A DNA stretch of 64,000 nucleotides from RHKX01 sp963745755 (GTDB lineage Bacteria > Actinomycetota > Thermoleophilia > Solirubrobacterales > 70-9). The position numbers and the translations under genes are program-made. The notes under the pieces were generated by a model. The model had not been told where the DNA came from. It saw nothing but the letters and a program-made list of their open reading frames with translations, and did no database searches. How positions within the stretch are numbered: position 1 is the stretch's first letter; every line of letters starts with the position of its first letter. Below, one piece after another: positions 44,399-52,504 of this stretch. The stretch is taken from positions 2,604,001 through 2,668,000 of the forward strand of contig CAVUYP010000001.1 of NCBI GenBank assembly GCA_963745755.1. Direction: 5' to 3'.

Positions 44399-45181
44399 GT
44401 GTCCCCTACCACGCCCGAGTCCCGCAAGCGGTACCTGCAGGCCGACCAACCCGACGGAGTTCCTCCGCTCGAGCTGACCGGCGAGCGGACCCTGCCCGAC
44501 GTGCCCGAGGAGAACTATTGGTTCCGCCGCCACCTGGCCGTCTACGAGTGGATCGCCGCCCGGGTGGCGGGGATGCGGGTCGCCGACCTCGCCTGCGGCG
44601 AGGGCTACGGTTCCGACGTCCTCGCCCGCTCGGCCGCCGACGTCGTCGGCATCGACGCCAATCCGGACGCGCACGAGCACGCCGGGGCGCGCTACCGGCG
44701 TCCGAACCTGCGTTTCGAGCGCGACCTCGTCGAGAACGTCTCCGGGCCGCTCGACGCCGTCGTCTTCCTGCAGACGATCGAGCACATCGAGGACGTGCCG
44801 AGCCTGCTCGCGGCGATCGGCCGGGCGGCGCCGCTCGCCTTCATCTCGACCCCGAACCGGCTGACGCTCGCTCCCGCGGGTGCCGAGAAGTCCGACAACC
44901 CCTGGCACCTGCGCGAGTACACGATCGGCGAGTACCGGCAGGTGCTCGAGCCGGCCTTCGCCTCGGTCGAGATCCACGGGCTCTTCCACGCCGGCAAGCT
45001 CGCCGTCCACGAGCGCGCGATCGCGCTCGGCTGGGACCGAATCCATTCGCTGCTGCGAATCACGAAGCCGTTCTACGACCGGTTCACGCCGGCGATCAGC
45101 GCCGCCGACTTCGAGCTCCGGCCGGCGGCCGAGGCCGATCTCGACAAGGCGCTGGATTTCGTGGCCGTCTGCCGCGGATGA
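44399..45181 (+). CDS. Methyltransferase of a polymethylated-polysaccharide-like cluster
   Basis: 260 residues. SAM-binding loop VADLACGEGYGSDVLARSAA, then VGIDANPDAHEHA and FLQTIEHIEDVPSLL. The gene is followed at once by a GH57 branching-type enzyme and a GT4 glucosyltransferase. The same order of activities occurs in mycobacteria (Rv3030-Rv3031-Rv3032), where it is tied to methylglucose lipopolysaccharide synthesis. By analogy this enzyme may methylate glucose units or the reducing-end cap. The GTG start is favoured by TACCGT upstream; the end overlaps the GH57 ATG (ATGA). Confidence 0.82.
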   Translation: MSPTTPESRKRYLQADQPDGVPPLELTGERTLPDVPEENYWFRRHLAVYEWIAARVAGMRVADLACGEGYGSDVLARSAADVVGIDANPDAHEHAGARYRRPNLRFERDLVENVSGPLDAVVFLQTIEHIEDVPSLLAAIGRAAPLAFISTPNRLTLAPAGAEKSDNPWHLREYTIGEYRQVLEPAFASVEIHGLFHAGKLAVHERAIALGWDRIHSLLRITKPFYDRFTPAISAADFELRPAAEADLDKALDFVAVCRG

Positions 45182-46641
45182 GCGGCCGGCGGACAGCCGA
45201 CAACGAGGAGCAGGGGGGATTGGGTGCCGACGCGGGCGGCGTCGGTGACATCGCGATCGTGCTCCACTCGCACATGCCCTACGTCGAGGGGTTCGGGACT
45301 TATCCGTTCGGCGAGGAGTGGCTGTTCGACGCCTTCGTCCGCTCGCACCTGCCGGTGCTGGCGGTCGCCCGCGACCTGACGATGACGATCACCCCGGTGC
45401 TGGCCGACCAGCTCGAGGACGCCGCCGTGGCGGCGCGGATGCGCAGCTTCGTGAGCGCCTACCGGGTCGGCTCGGCCGACCTCGACGCCGGCGACGTCGA
45501 GCCGGAGCTGAAACCCGCCTGCGAGGCCGAGGCGGACCGTTACCGTGGCGCTCTCGCCGAGCTCGAGCGACTCGGCGACGAGCCGCTCGGCGCGTTCCGG
45601 AGCGCCGCCGCCTCAGGGCGGATCGAGCTGATGACCTCGGCTGCCACGCACGCGTTGCTGCCGCTCCTCGCCACCCGTGAGGGGCGGACGCTGCAGCTGA
45701 CCACCGCGATCCGCTCGCACCGGCGCCGGTTCGGCCCCTCGCCGGGCCTGTGGCTGCCGGAGTGCGCCTACGAGCCCGGCCTCGAGCAGCTGCTCGCCGA
45801 GCTCGGCTTCGAGTATTTCTGCACCGACCAATCCGAGCGCGAGCCGGCTGCTGCTGCGCTGCGCCCGATTGCGACGCCGGCGGCTGCCGTGACCGCCTTT
45901 CCGATCGACTGGGAAGCGGTGCAGTGGCTTTGGTCGTGGCAGGGCTACCCGTCCGATCGCCGCTATGCCGACTTCCACGCGAAATCGCTGCGCGGATGCC
46001 GGCCCTGGGCGATCTCGGGCGAGCCGTATGACCCCGGCGCCGGGCGGACGCGGGCCCGCGAGCAGGCCCGCGGTTTCGCCGCCGACGTCGCCGCCCGCCT
46101 CGCCGCCCACCGGCAGCGATCCGGGCGCCGCGGCCTGCTCACCTTCGCGATCGACACCGAGCTGCTCGGCCACTGGTGGTGGGAGGGACCGGTGTGGCTC
46201 GAGGCGGCGCTGGAGGAGCTGGTCGCCGCCGGCGTCCGCCCGCTGAAGCTCGGCGCCGCGCGGGCCGCGCACGAGCCCGAGCGGCGGCCGCTGGCGGCGA
46301 CCACATGGGGCGAGGGCAAGGATCGCCGCACCTGGGACTCGCCGGCCGTCGCCGACCTCGCCTGGGGGATGCGACGGGCCGAGCTGCGGCTGCTCCGCGA
46401 GGCCTCCGCCGGCCGCCTGCGCGGCGACGCGCTGATCCGGGCCGCTCGGGAGCTGCTGGCGCTGCAATCGAGCGACTGGGCCTTCCTCGACTACGGGGGG
46501 CGGACCGGCGACTACCCCTTCCAGCGTGTGCTCGGCCATTCGCGATCGCTGTTCGAGGCCATAGAATGCGGTTCGTCGATCGAACCGACGATGCGCAACC
46601 TCGCGCCTGACCTGACTCCGGCGCCGCTGCTCGAACCTTGA
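45178..46641 (+). CDS. GH57-family alpha-glucan branching enzyme-like protein
   Basis: 487 residues. GH57 motif 1 is VLHSHMPYVEGF; motif 3 holds the nucleophile glutamate in GLWLPECAYEPGLEQL; motif 4 holds the acid/base aspartate in LTFAIDTELLGHWWWEGP. The C-terminal helical domain (LRLLREASAGRLRGDALIRA, SSDWAFLDYGG) is typical of branching enzymes of this family. It probably makes alpha-1,6 branches in a glucan, or acts as an amylase-like trimmer. It overlaps the methyltransferase gene by four bases. The glucosyltransferase starts 19 bases downstream. Confidence 0.9.
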   Translation: MSGRRTADNEEQGGLGADAGGVGDIAIVLHSHMPYVEGFGTYPFGEEWLFDAFVRSHLPVLAVARDLTMTITPVLADQLEDAAVAARMRSFVSAYRVGSADLDAGDVEPELKPACEAEADRYRGALAELERLGDEPLGAFRSAAASGRIELMTSAATHALLPLLATREGRTLQLTTAIRSHRRRFGPSPGLWLPECAYEPGLEQLLAELGFEYFCTDQSEREPAAAALRPIATPAAAVTAFPIDWEAVQWLWSWQGYPSDRRYADFHAKSLRGCRPWAISGEPYDPGAGRTRAREQARGFAADVAARLAAHRQRSGRRGLLTFAIDTELLGHWWWEGPVWLEAALEELVAAGVRPLKLGAARAAHEPERRPLAATTWGEGKDRRTWDSPAVADLAWGMRRAELRLLREASAGRLRGDALIRAARELLALQSSDWAFLDYGGRTGDYPFQRVLGHSRSLFEAIECGSSIEPTMRNLAPDLTPAPLLEP

Positions 46642-46660
46642 GTCCAAGCCAGCCCTTCAC

Positions 46661-47869
46661 GTGAGCCGAGTCCTGATCCTTTCCTGGGAGTACCCCCCGC
46701 TGATCGAGGGTGGACTCGCGCGCCACGTCCGCAAGCTCTCCGAGGGGCTGGTCGAGCTCGGCGTCGAGGTCCACGTGCTCACCCGCGGCAGCGAGGAGTC
46801 GCCGCGCAGCGAGGTCGTCGCCGGCGTCAACGTCCACCGTGTCCTCGAGCCGAGCAGGCCGCGGGATCTCGGTGAGTTCGTCACCTGGGTCGAGCGGATG
46901 AACGCCGACATGCTCGCCGCCGGGGTCGAGCTCGGCGATCGCTTCCGGTTCGACCTCGTTCACGGCCACGACTGGCTCGTCGCCGCGGCCGGCGACCATC
47001 TCGCCCGCCGCTTCGGGGCGCCGCTCGTCACGACGATCCACGCGACCGAGTACGGCCGCCATCAGGGCTGGGTCGACAAGCACCCGCAGTCCTACATTCA
47101 CGGCGTCGAGCGCTGGATCAGCAATCGCTCCGACCGCGTCATCGCCTGCTCCTCCTACATGCGCGAGCAGATCTCCGACATCTTCGCGGTCCCCGAGGCG
47201 CGGATCGCGGTGATTCCGAACGGCATCGACCCCGACGACCTGCCGCTCGGCGAGGAGTCCGAGCTGACCCGGCTGCGGGCCGAGTTCGCGGCCCCCGACG
47301 AGAAGCTGGTCCTGCTGATCGGCCGCCTCGTCTACGAGAAGGGATTCCAGATCGCGCTCGAGGCGATGCCGGAGCTGATCGAGCGCGTCCCCGGCACCCG
47401 CTTCCTGGTCGCCGGCTCGGGCACCCACGAGGACGAGCTCAAAAAGCAGGCCACCGAACTCGGCCTGATGGAGCACGGCACCTTCCTGGGCTGGATCGGC
47501 GACGACGTCCTCCACCTGCTCTACCGGATCGCCGACGTCTGCGTCGTCCCTTCGATCTACGAGCCGTTCGGCCTCGTCGCCCTCGAGGCGATGGCCTCCG
47601 GCTGTCCCTGCATCGTCGCCGACACCGGCGGGCTCCGCGAGGTCGTGCCCCACGGCGAGGTCGGGCTCCGCTTCCGCACCCGCGACCCCGAGGCCCTCGG
47701 CGGCATGGTCGAGCGCGTCCTGACCGACGCCGAGCTCCGCGCCGGCCTCGTCGCCGAGGCCAGCGAGCACGTCCTCCGCTTCGACTGGTCCGACGTCGCC
47801 CGCCGCACCGCCGCCGTCTACGGCGAGCTCGCGAAGCCGGCCGCGGTCGCCGAGCCCGCCGCCGACTGA
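46661..47869 (+). CDS. GT4-family glucosyltransferase (glucan elongation)
   Basis: 402 residues with a GT-B fold. The N-terminal ILSWEYPPLIEGGLARHVRK is the glycogen-synthase-like nucleotide-sugar entry motif. The C-terminal half has VLLIGRLVYEKGFQIALEAM and the E-x7-E motif VPSIYEPFGLVALEAMASG. Mycobacterial Rv3032, an alpha-1,4-glucosyltransferase for methylglucose lipopolysaccharide and capsular glucan, is the closest analogue by context. GTG start. A palindromic repeat lies 48 bases past the stop and may end the transcript. Confidence 0.9.
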   Translation: MSRVLILSWEYPPLIEGGLARHVRKLSEGLVELGVEVHVLTRGSEESPRSEVVAGVNVHRVLEPSRPRDLGEFVTWVERMNADMLAAGVELGDRFRFDLVHGHDWLVAAAGDHLARRFGAPLVTTIHATEYGRHQGWVDKHPQSYIHGVERWISNRSDRVIACSSYMREQISDIFAVPEARIAVIPNGIDPDDLPLGEESELTRLRAEFAAPDEKLVLLIGRLVYEKGFQIALEAMPELIERVPGTRFLVAGSGTHEDELKKQATELGLMEHGTFLGWIGDDVLHLLYRIADVCVVPSIYEPFGLVALEAMASGCPCIVADTGGLREVVPHGEVGLRFRTRDPEALGGMVERVLTDAELRAGLVAEASEHVLRFDWSDVARRTAAVYGELAKPAAVAEPAAD

Positions 47870-47916
47870 CCGGCAACCCGCCGCCTCCCGCTCCCCGCTT
47901 CTCGCCCCTCGTTTCT

Positions 47917-47969
47917 CGCCGAGGTCGAGAAAACCGGGAACTGTCACCGCTTTCCTCGACCTCGGCGGG
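47917..47969 (-). repeat. Palindromic repeat, copy 3 (opposite orientation)
   Basis: 53 bases: arms CGCCGAGGTCGAGAAAA and TTTCCTCGACCTCGGCG around CCGGGAACTGTCACCGC. Its reverse complement contains the GGTGACAGTT core of copies 1 and 2. It lies between the GT4 gene and the convergent gene at 48010. Confidence 0.75.
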
Positions 47970-48009
47970 TCTTCGGAGGGAACCTGGGGGCTCGGCGGTT
48001 GCTCGGCGG

Positions 48010-48345
48010 TCAGATCCGGACGGCGAGCACGGCGAGCACGAACCAGATCGGCAGCGCGGCCCAGTTCCAGACCTCGACCCGTGGGACCCAGGCGGGTACC
48101 CGGTCGAGCGCGATCGAGGCCATCCGCAGGCCGAACGTGACGCCGACCGTCAGCGCGCCGGCGAGGGCGAACAAGGCGAAGACACCTGCGGCAGTGCTCT
48201 CGTCGGTACCGAACACGTCGGTTTGGTCGGATCCGGCCATCACGGCCAGCCAGAACCAGATCAGCGCCGCGAGCAGGTCGAGCAGCGCCCGCGCCAGCTT
48301 CGGCCCGGTTCCGGGCGGCAGCAGCGGTGTCTCGGGAGCGGCCAC
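48010..48345 (-). CDS. Small three-helix membrane protein
   Basis: 111 residues with helices LLDLLAALIWFWLAVMAG, GVFALFALAGALTVGVTFGL and WNWAALPIWFVLAVLAV. No family is recognised. The GTG start is 9 bases after TAGGCT on the minus strand. It has no clear functional partner: the next gene on this strand begins upstream with its own promoter-like box. Confidence 0.6.
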   Translation of the reverse strand: MAAPETPLLPPGTGPKLARALLDLLAALIWFWLAVMAGSDQTDVFGTDESTAAGVFALFALAGALTVGVTFGLRMASIALDRVPAWVPRVEVWNWAALPIWFVLAVLAVRI

Positions 48346-48369
48346 GGGCGAGCGAGCCTATCCGCGGGC

Positions 48370-49467
48370 TCAGTCGCGGGGGCGGCCGAGCCGCGACTGC
48401 GGCCGCAGCTCCTCGTCGAGCCGCTCGCCAGTGGCGGCGTCGGCGAGCGAGCGTCCCAGCGCCGGGGCCATCTTGTAGAGGTTGTGGCCGGCCGCGAACA
48501 GGCAGCCGCCGGCCTCCCAGACGGCGATGCCGTCGGCGCTCCAGGGCAGCTCGGTGACCCAGCAGTGGCGATGCCCGGCCGGGCGCGGGTCGAGTCCCGG
48601 CAACGCCTCCCGCACGTAATCCACCGTCCGCTCGCCGAGCGAGGCGAGACCGTCGCGGTCGACGATCGAGCCGTCGTCGCCGGCATCGGTGGTTTCGCTC
48701 AATCCGACTCCGTAGCGCCGGTTGCCCGGCTCGGCGACCGCGTAGACGCCGCTCTCGGGGAAGGTCCCGCTGCCGTCCTGCAGGCAGGCGAGCCGCTGCG
48801 GCGACGACCCGCCGAGCTCGAAGGTGATCCGCATGTGCGCGGATTGCCGGACCGGCAGCGAGAGCCCGACGGTCCGCGCCAGCGCCGGCGTCCCGCGGCC
48901 GGCGGTGACGATCACGCTCCGGTATCGCCGCGAGCCGCCGCCCGAGCGCACCTCGACCCCGTCGGCGACCGACCGCAGCGCCAGGACCTCGTCGCGGGCG
49001 AGGGACCCGGCCAGCCGGCGGCTCAGGCTCGCGATCGCGGTCGAGGTCCGGATCGCGCCGCCGTCCGGGTCGAAGACCGCCGGACCGTCGAAGGGCGCCA
49101 GCATCGGCACCAGCTCAGCGGCCTGCTCGGCGCTGATCTCATGAGCGCCGATCCCGCCGACGGCCTCGATCGCCGCGAGGCGTTCGAGCGCCGAGTCGCC
49201 GAGTGCGACGACGCCGTCGCCGGAGACCAGCTCGGCGCCGAGATCGGCCTCCCATTCGCGCCAGATCGCGCGGCTGCGCTTGGCCATCGCGACGAGGCGC
49301 GGATCGTCGTGGGCGTGCCGGAAGATCCGCCCCTCGCCGCCGGATTGGCCGTTGCCCGGCGTCCCGGACTCGTAGACGCGGACCGGGTATCCGCGCTCGC
49401 GCAGCGCGAACGCCGTCGAGAGGCCGACGATGCCCGCCCCGACGACCGCGTATTCAGGCTCCGTCAT
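48370..49467 (-). CDS. FAD-dependent amine oxidoreductase (sarcosine oxidase-like)
   Basis: 365 residues of the DAO family. The FAD-binding site is YAVVGAGIVGLSTAFALRER (about 6-25), with an acidic VRVYES. Near the C-terminus, RHCWVTELPWSADGIAVW places a cysteine where monomeric sarcosine oxidase binds FAD covalently, followed by LFAAGHNLYKMAPALG. Substrates of relatives are N-methyl amino acids or other secondary amines. The ATG is preceded by a TAGTCG box at 7 bases. No partner subunit genes are near. Confidence 0.85.
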   Translation of the reverse strand: MTEPEYAVVGAGIVGLSTAFALRERGYPVRVYESGTPGNGQSGGEGRIFRHAHDDPRLVAMAKRSRAIWREWEADLGAELVSGDGVVALGDSALERLAAIEAVGGIGAHEISAEQAAELVPMLAPFDGPAVFDPDGGAIRTSTAIASLSRRLAGSLARDEVLALRSVADGVEVRSGGGSRRYRSVIVTAGRGTPALARTVGLSLPVRQSAHMRITFELGGSSPQRLACLQDGSGTFPESGVYAVAEPGNRRYGVGLSETTDAGDDGSIVDRDGLASLGERTVDYVREALPGLDPRPAGHRHCWVTELPWSADGIAVWEAGGCLFAAGHNLYKMAPALGRSLADAATGERLDEELRPQSRLGRPRD

Positions 49468-49524
49468 CGAGGGTCGACTACCCGCGGCGGACGCCGCCTA
49501 CGCACCCGATCGCCTCGGGCCCCG

Positions 49525-50262
49525 CTAGCGGGGCCCGGCCGGCCCGTAGTCGCGGGGCTCGACCGGGTCGGGCCAGCGCAGCCGCGCCGGGGCGTCGCGC
49601 ATCCGGATCACCCGCGCCGGGGTACCCGCGGCGACGGCGTTGGCGGGGATGTCACGGGTGACGACGGAGCTGGCGCCGATGATCGCGTTGTCGCCGACGG
49701 TTACGCCGCGGAGGATCTGGGCGCCGTAGCCGATCCAGACGTTCGAGCCGACGACGACATCGCGCTTGTAGATCCCCTGCTTGCGGATCGGCTGCTCGCT
49801 GTCTGCGACGTTGTGGTCGAAGTCGATGAACATGACCCGGTCGGCGATCACGCACTGCTGGCCGATGCTGACCCGCTGGTAGGCGGAGATCGTGCACTCC
49901 TGGCCGAGCACGGTCTTGGCGCCGATCTCGACCCGCCCCTCATGGCAGCGGATCTTCGTGCCGTGACCGATCCAGACGAACCGCCCGAAGCGGATCTGCG
50001 CCCGGCGGCCGGTCTGCAGCTGCAGCCGCGGGCCGAGGAACAGCATCCCGTCGGTCTTCCAGCGGTGGCCGCTGACGGTCAGCAGCCGCCGCCGCAGGAA
50101 GCGCAGCGCCAGGCCGGCGTACTTCGGGGTGAGCATGCCGTGGGCGGAGGCGAACCGCAGCACCGCGAGGCCGTAGCGGCGCGGCGCCGAGGCGGCCACC
50201 GGCGGCTCCGGGCGCGGGCCCGGAGCCCCGTCGCGCTGCTCTGTCATGGCTTCGGCGCCCAC
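49525..50262 (-). CDS. Left-handed beta-helix acyltransferase
   Basis: 245 residues from a GTG start. The middle and C-terminal parts form hexapeptide repeats (VEIGAKTVLGQECTISAYQR, VVVGSNVWIGYGAQILRGVT, VGDNAIIGASSVVTRDIPAN) ending in the family motif NAVAAGTPARVIRM. This is the LbetaH acetyltransferase layout (maltose/galactoside/NodL type). The catalytic histidine is probably in FIDFDHNVAD. An acetyl group on a cell-surface sugar is a plausible product. TATGAT stands 8 bases before GTG. Confidence 0.85.
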   Translation of the reverse strand: MGAEAMTEQRDGAPGPRPEPPVAASAPRRYGLAVLRFASAHGMLTPKYAGLALRFLRRRLLTVSGHRWKTDGMLFLGPRLQLQTGRRAQIRFGRFVWIGHGTKIRCHEGRVEIGAKTVLGQECTISAYQRVSIGQQCVIADRVMFIDFDHNVADSEQPIRKQGIYKRDVVVGSNVWIGYGAQILRGVTVGDNAIIGASSVVTRDIPANAVAAGTPARVIRMRDAPARLRWPDPVEPRDYGPAGPR

Positions 50263-50304
50263 GGGACCGGATCATAGGCTCGGTCGTGGCATGATCAGCC
50301 GCCG
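50263..50304. promoter_or_regulatory. Divergent leaderless promoters, acyltransferase and meaB
   Basis: The minus-strand TATGAT (50271-50276) lies 8 bases from GTG 50262; the plus-strand CATGAT (50290-50295) lies 9 bases from ATG 50305. Both genes start from this 42-base gap. Confidence 0.5.
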
Positions 50305-51279
50305 ATGAGCGCGGGCACGACATCGAGCGACCTGATCGAGCGCCTCCTGGCCGGCGAGAAGCGGGCCCTGGCGAGGGCGATCTCGCTGGTCGAGAACGGC
50401 GATCCGGCCGGGGCCGAGCTCGTCGCCGAGCTCTACCCGCGGACCGGGTCGGCGCGGATCATCGGCTTCACCGGCCCCCCCGGCGTCGGCAAGAGCACGA
50501 TGATCGGCGCGCTCGTCAAGGAGCTGCGTGGCCGCAACCGCCGCGTCGCGGTGCTGTCGATCGATCCGTCCAGCCCGTTCACCCAGGGGGCGCTGCTCGG
50601 CGATCGGATCCGGCTCTCCGAGCACTTCCTCGACGAGGGCGTCTTCATCCGCTCGATGGCGAGCCGCGGGGCTCTCGGCGGGCTCGCCGAGGCGACCCTG
50701 CAGTCGGCGCTGGTCATGGACGCGGCCGGCTTCGACGACGTCCTGCTCGAGACCGTCGGCGTCGGCCAGGCCGAGATCGATGTCGTCGACCATGCCGACA
50801 CCGTGGTCCTGGCGCTGATGCCCGGCTCCGGGGACTCGATCCAGGCGCTCAAGGCGGGCATCATGGAGATTCCCGACGTGATCGTCGTCAACAAGGCCGA
50901 GCACCCGCTGACCGACACGATGGTCCGCGAGGTGCGGACCGCCCTGTCGCTGGGGCCGAGCGGCGACTGGAAGGTCCCGATCGTCAAGACCGTCGCCTCC
51001 GAGGGCAAGGGGATCGCCGAGCTGCTCGAGGCGATCGAAGCCCACCGCTCCTACGTCGAGGAGTCGGGGACGCTGGAGGAGCGCCGCGCCCGCAACCTCC
51101 GCAGCGAGGTCCTCGGCCTCGCCGCCGCGAGGATGCGGCGCGAACTCGAGCTGCGGATCGCCGAGGATGAGTCGGTGGCCCGGTTGCTCGAGAGCGTCGT
51201 TCGCCGCGAGATCGATCCCGCGACCGCGGCCGCCGAGTTGCTCGAGCGCAGCCGCACCGAGGCCGGCGCCGATGGCTGA
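50305..51279 (+). CDS. meaB: Acyl-CoA mutase-associated G-protein chaperone MeaB
   Basis: 324 residues. MeaB/ArgK proteins guard B12-dependent acyl-CoA mutases, gating cofactor loading with GTP. Walker A IGFTGPPGVGKSTMIGALVK, the metal/base motif VLSIDPSSPFTQGALLGDRI, LLETVGVGQAEIDVVDHAD and the guanine-specificity motif VIVVNKAE are present. The C-terminal dimerisation arm follows (LRSEVLGLAAARMRRELE). A mutase gene begins at 63342, 12 kb away in the same direction; MeaB may serve that enzyme. The stop is overlapped by the next ATG. Confidence 0.93.
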   Translation: MSAGTTSSDLIERLLAGEKRALARAISLVENGDPAGAELVAELYPRTGSARIIGFTGPPGVGKSTMIGALVKELRGRNRRVAVLSIDPSSPFTQGALLGDRIRLSEHFLDEGVFIRSMASRGALGGLAEATLQSALVMDAAGFDDVLLETVGVGQAEIDVVDHADTVVLALMPGSGDSIQALKAGIMEIPDVIVVNKAEHPLTDTMVREVRTALSLGPSGDWKVPIVKTVASEGKGIAELLEAIEAHRSYVEESGTLEERRARNLRSEVLGLAAARMRRELELRIAEDESVARLLESVVRREIDPATAAAELLERSRTEAGADG

Positions 51280-51694
51280 GGACGGCGCCGCCGCCGAGCT
51301 TCCCGCCGCCGGCTCCGGCTTCGACCTCGCCGACGCCCGCGAGTGCGTCGGGGCGAGGCTGAAGGAGGTCGGAGGCGGGAACGTCGGCCGGGTCACCGGC
51401 GTCCTCGTCGACTCCGTCGACGGCTCGCCGACCTGGCTGATCGTCAAGCTCGGCCGGATCGGGCGCCGCGCCGCGCTGCCGGCGCGCTACGCGGCTGGCG
51501 CCGCCGGAGGGGCCTGGGCGGCGTTCCCGCGCTCGTGGATCCGCGGCGCCGCCGAGATCGACCCCGACGCCGGCCTGACCCCGGCGCAGGAGCGGCAGCT
51601 GATCGCCCATTACGGCATCCCGCTCGCCGGCGGACGGGCGGCGGCCCTGAGCGAGCGCGATCCCGGTCAGCTCAGCTCGATTCCCGACGCCTAG
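51272..51694 (+). CDS. PRC-barrel domain protein
   Basis: 140 residues; overlaps meaB by eight bases. The PRC-barrel lies at about 20-80 (CVGARLKEVGGGNVGRVTGV, PTWLIVKLGRIGRRAALPAR), followed by a segment SWIRGAAEIDPDAGLTPAQE and RQLIAHYGIPLAGG. The arrangement matches the genes at 16640 and 52505: barrel first, then a helix with a (Q/R)xL-(I/V)-x-HY pattern. Binding partner unknown. The end is 15 bases from the stop of the convergent DivIVA-like gene. Confidence 0.72.
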   Translation: MAEDGAAAELPAAGSGFDLADARECVGARLKEVGGGNVGRVTGVLVDSVDGSPTWLIVKLGRIGRRAALPARYAAGAAGGAWAAFPRSWIRGAAEIDPDAGLTPAQERQLIAHYGIPLAGGRAAALSERDPGQLSSIPDA

Positions 51695-51709
51695 GCGTCG
51701 GCGGCGCCT

Positions 51710-52178
51710 TCAGTCCTCGGTCGGCTCCTCGGCGTCCGCGCCGCCGACGGTGGCATCCTCGTCGCTCGGGCCGGGTCCCTGGATCTCCTCCGAATAGGTG
51801 CGCTCGAGGGTCTGCGTCGCCATCTCGATTGCGGCGAGTACCTCGTCGAGCTCGGAGAGCTGGGCGCCGATCGATGTGGTCTCGGTCTCGATCGGCCGGG
51901 GTCGGCGCGGGCGCCTCCGGCTCGGAAGCGGCGACCGGCGACGGCGGAGGCTCGCCGCTCAGCGCCCGCAGCGTCCGATCGTGTTGGGCGAACGCCAGCC
52001 ACAGCGCCGCGACGTCCCGGCGAAGCTCGGCGAGCTCGCTGTCGCGAGCCTCCAGCGCCTCGTCGACGTCGGCCCGCCTGTAGCCGAGCGGACGCCGGCG
52101 CAGGCGCGGGCGCTCGATCCGCCCCGGATCGGGGGCGTCGCCGCCGGTCTCGTTCTGATCTCGCTCTTCCTCGGCCAA
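51710..52178 (-). CDS. Short DivIVA-like coiled-coil protein (one apparent frameshift)
   Basis: 155 residues after dropping a base at 51893 (gccGatc, gcc/gcg alanine). RRPLGYRRADVDEALEARDS resembles the N-terminal DivIVA hook (GY-x-x-x-x-VD), followed by coiled-coil ELAELRRDVAALWLAFAQHD and, after the frame change, AQLSELDEVLAAIEMATQTL. The C-terminus is acidic (EEPTED). DivIVA-like proteins mark cell poles and division sites. TTG 52178 is the likely start: TATACT lies 9 bases before it, and upstream residues look unstructured. Confidence 0.65.
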
Positions 52179-52504
52179 GCTGCGGCGAGTATATGAGCCC
52201 ACCTTGGGGCGTCCGCCCGGGCGCCTCGAGCCGACGTTCTCGGCGATCACCGGTCCGCCGGAGTGGCGGTAGCTGGCGCCCGGATCGTCGAGGTCGTTCG
52301 TCTTCGACGAGCTCGACGGGGTGATCTGCGCCGTCGGCAAGTTGCCGTCGCCGTCGACCGCTCGGCGCCGGTGCCGGGGGTGGGTCGCGGAAACGAATCT
52401 GGCACCCGGTTGCATCTATTGGTGGTACGGTCCCGCCAACGCCGGAAAGGATGCCCGGCCCGCCAACGCCGGAAAGGATGCCCGGCCCGGAGGATGGATG
52501 GAAG
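52179..52504. other. Gene-free region between divergent genes
   Basis: 326 bases. The left edge holds TATACT (minus strand). The right part holds TACGGT at about 52426, then a 27-base tandem duplication (52434-52487) and GGAGG at 52489. Small frames on both strands lack support. The region probably serves as promoter and leader of the 52505 gene. Confidence 0.55.
52434..52487 (+). repeat. Perfect 27-base tandem duplication in a leader
   Basis: Two identical 27-base units, each starting CGCCAACGCCGGAAAGGATG, lie back to back just upstream of the ribosome site of the PRC-barrel gene. Each unit contains AAAGG, a ribosome-site-like stretch followed closely by ATG. Confidence 0.85.

Noticed and set aside
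43507..46641. A long plus-strand frame running through the methyltransferase and GH57 genes
   Set aside because: Its first part is antisense to a real methyltransferase; only the part from 45178 is GH57.
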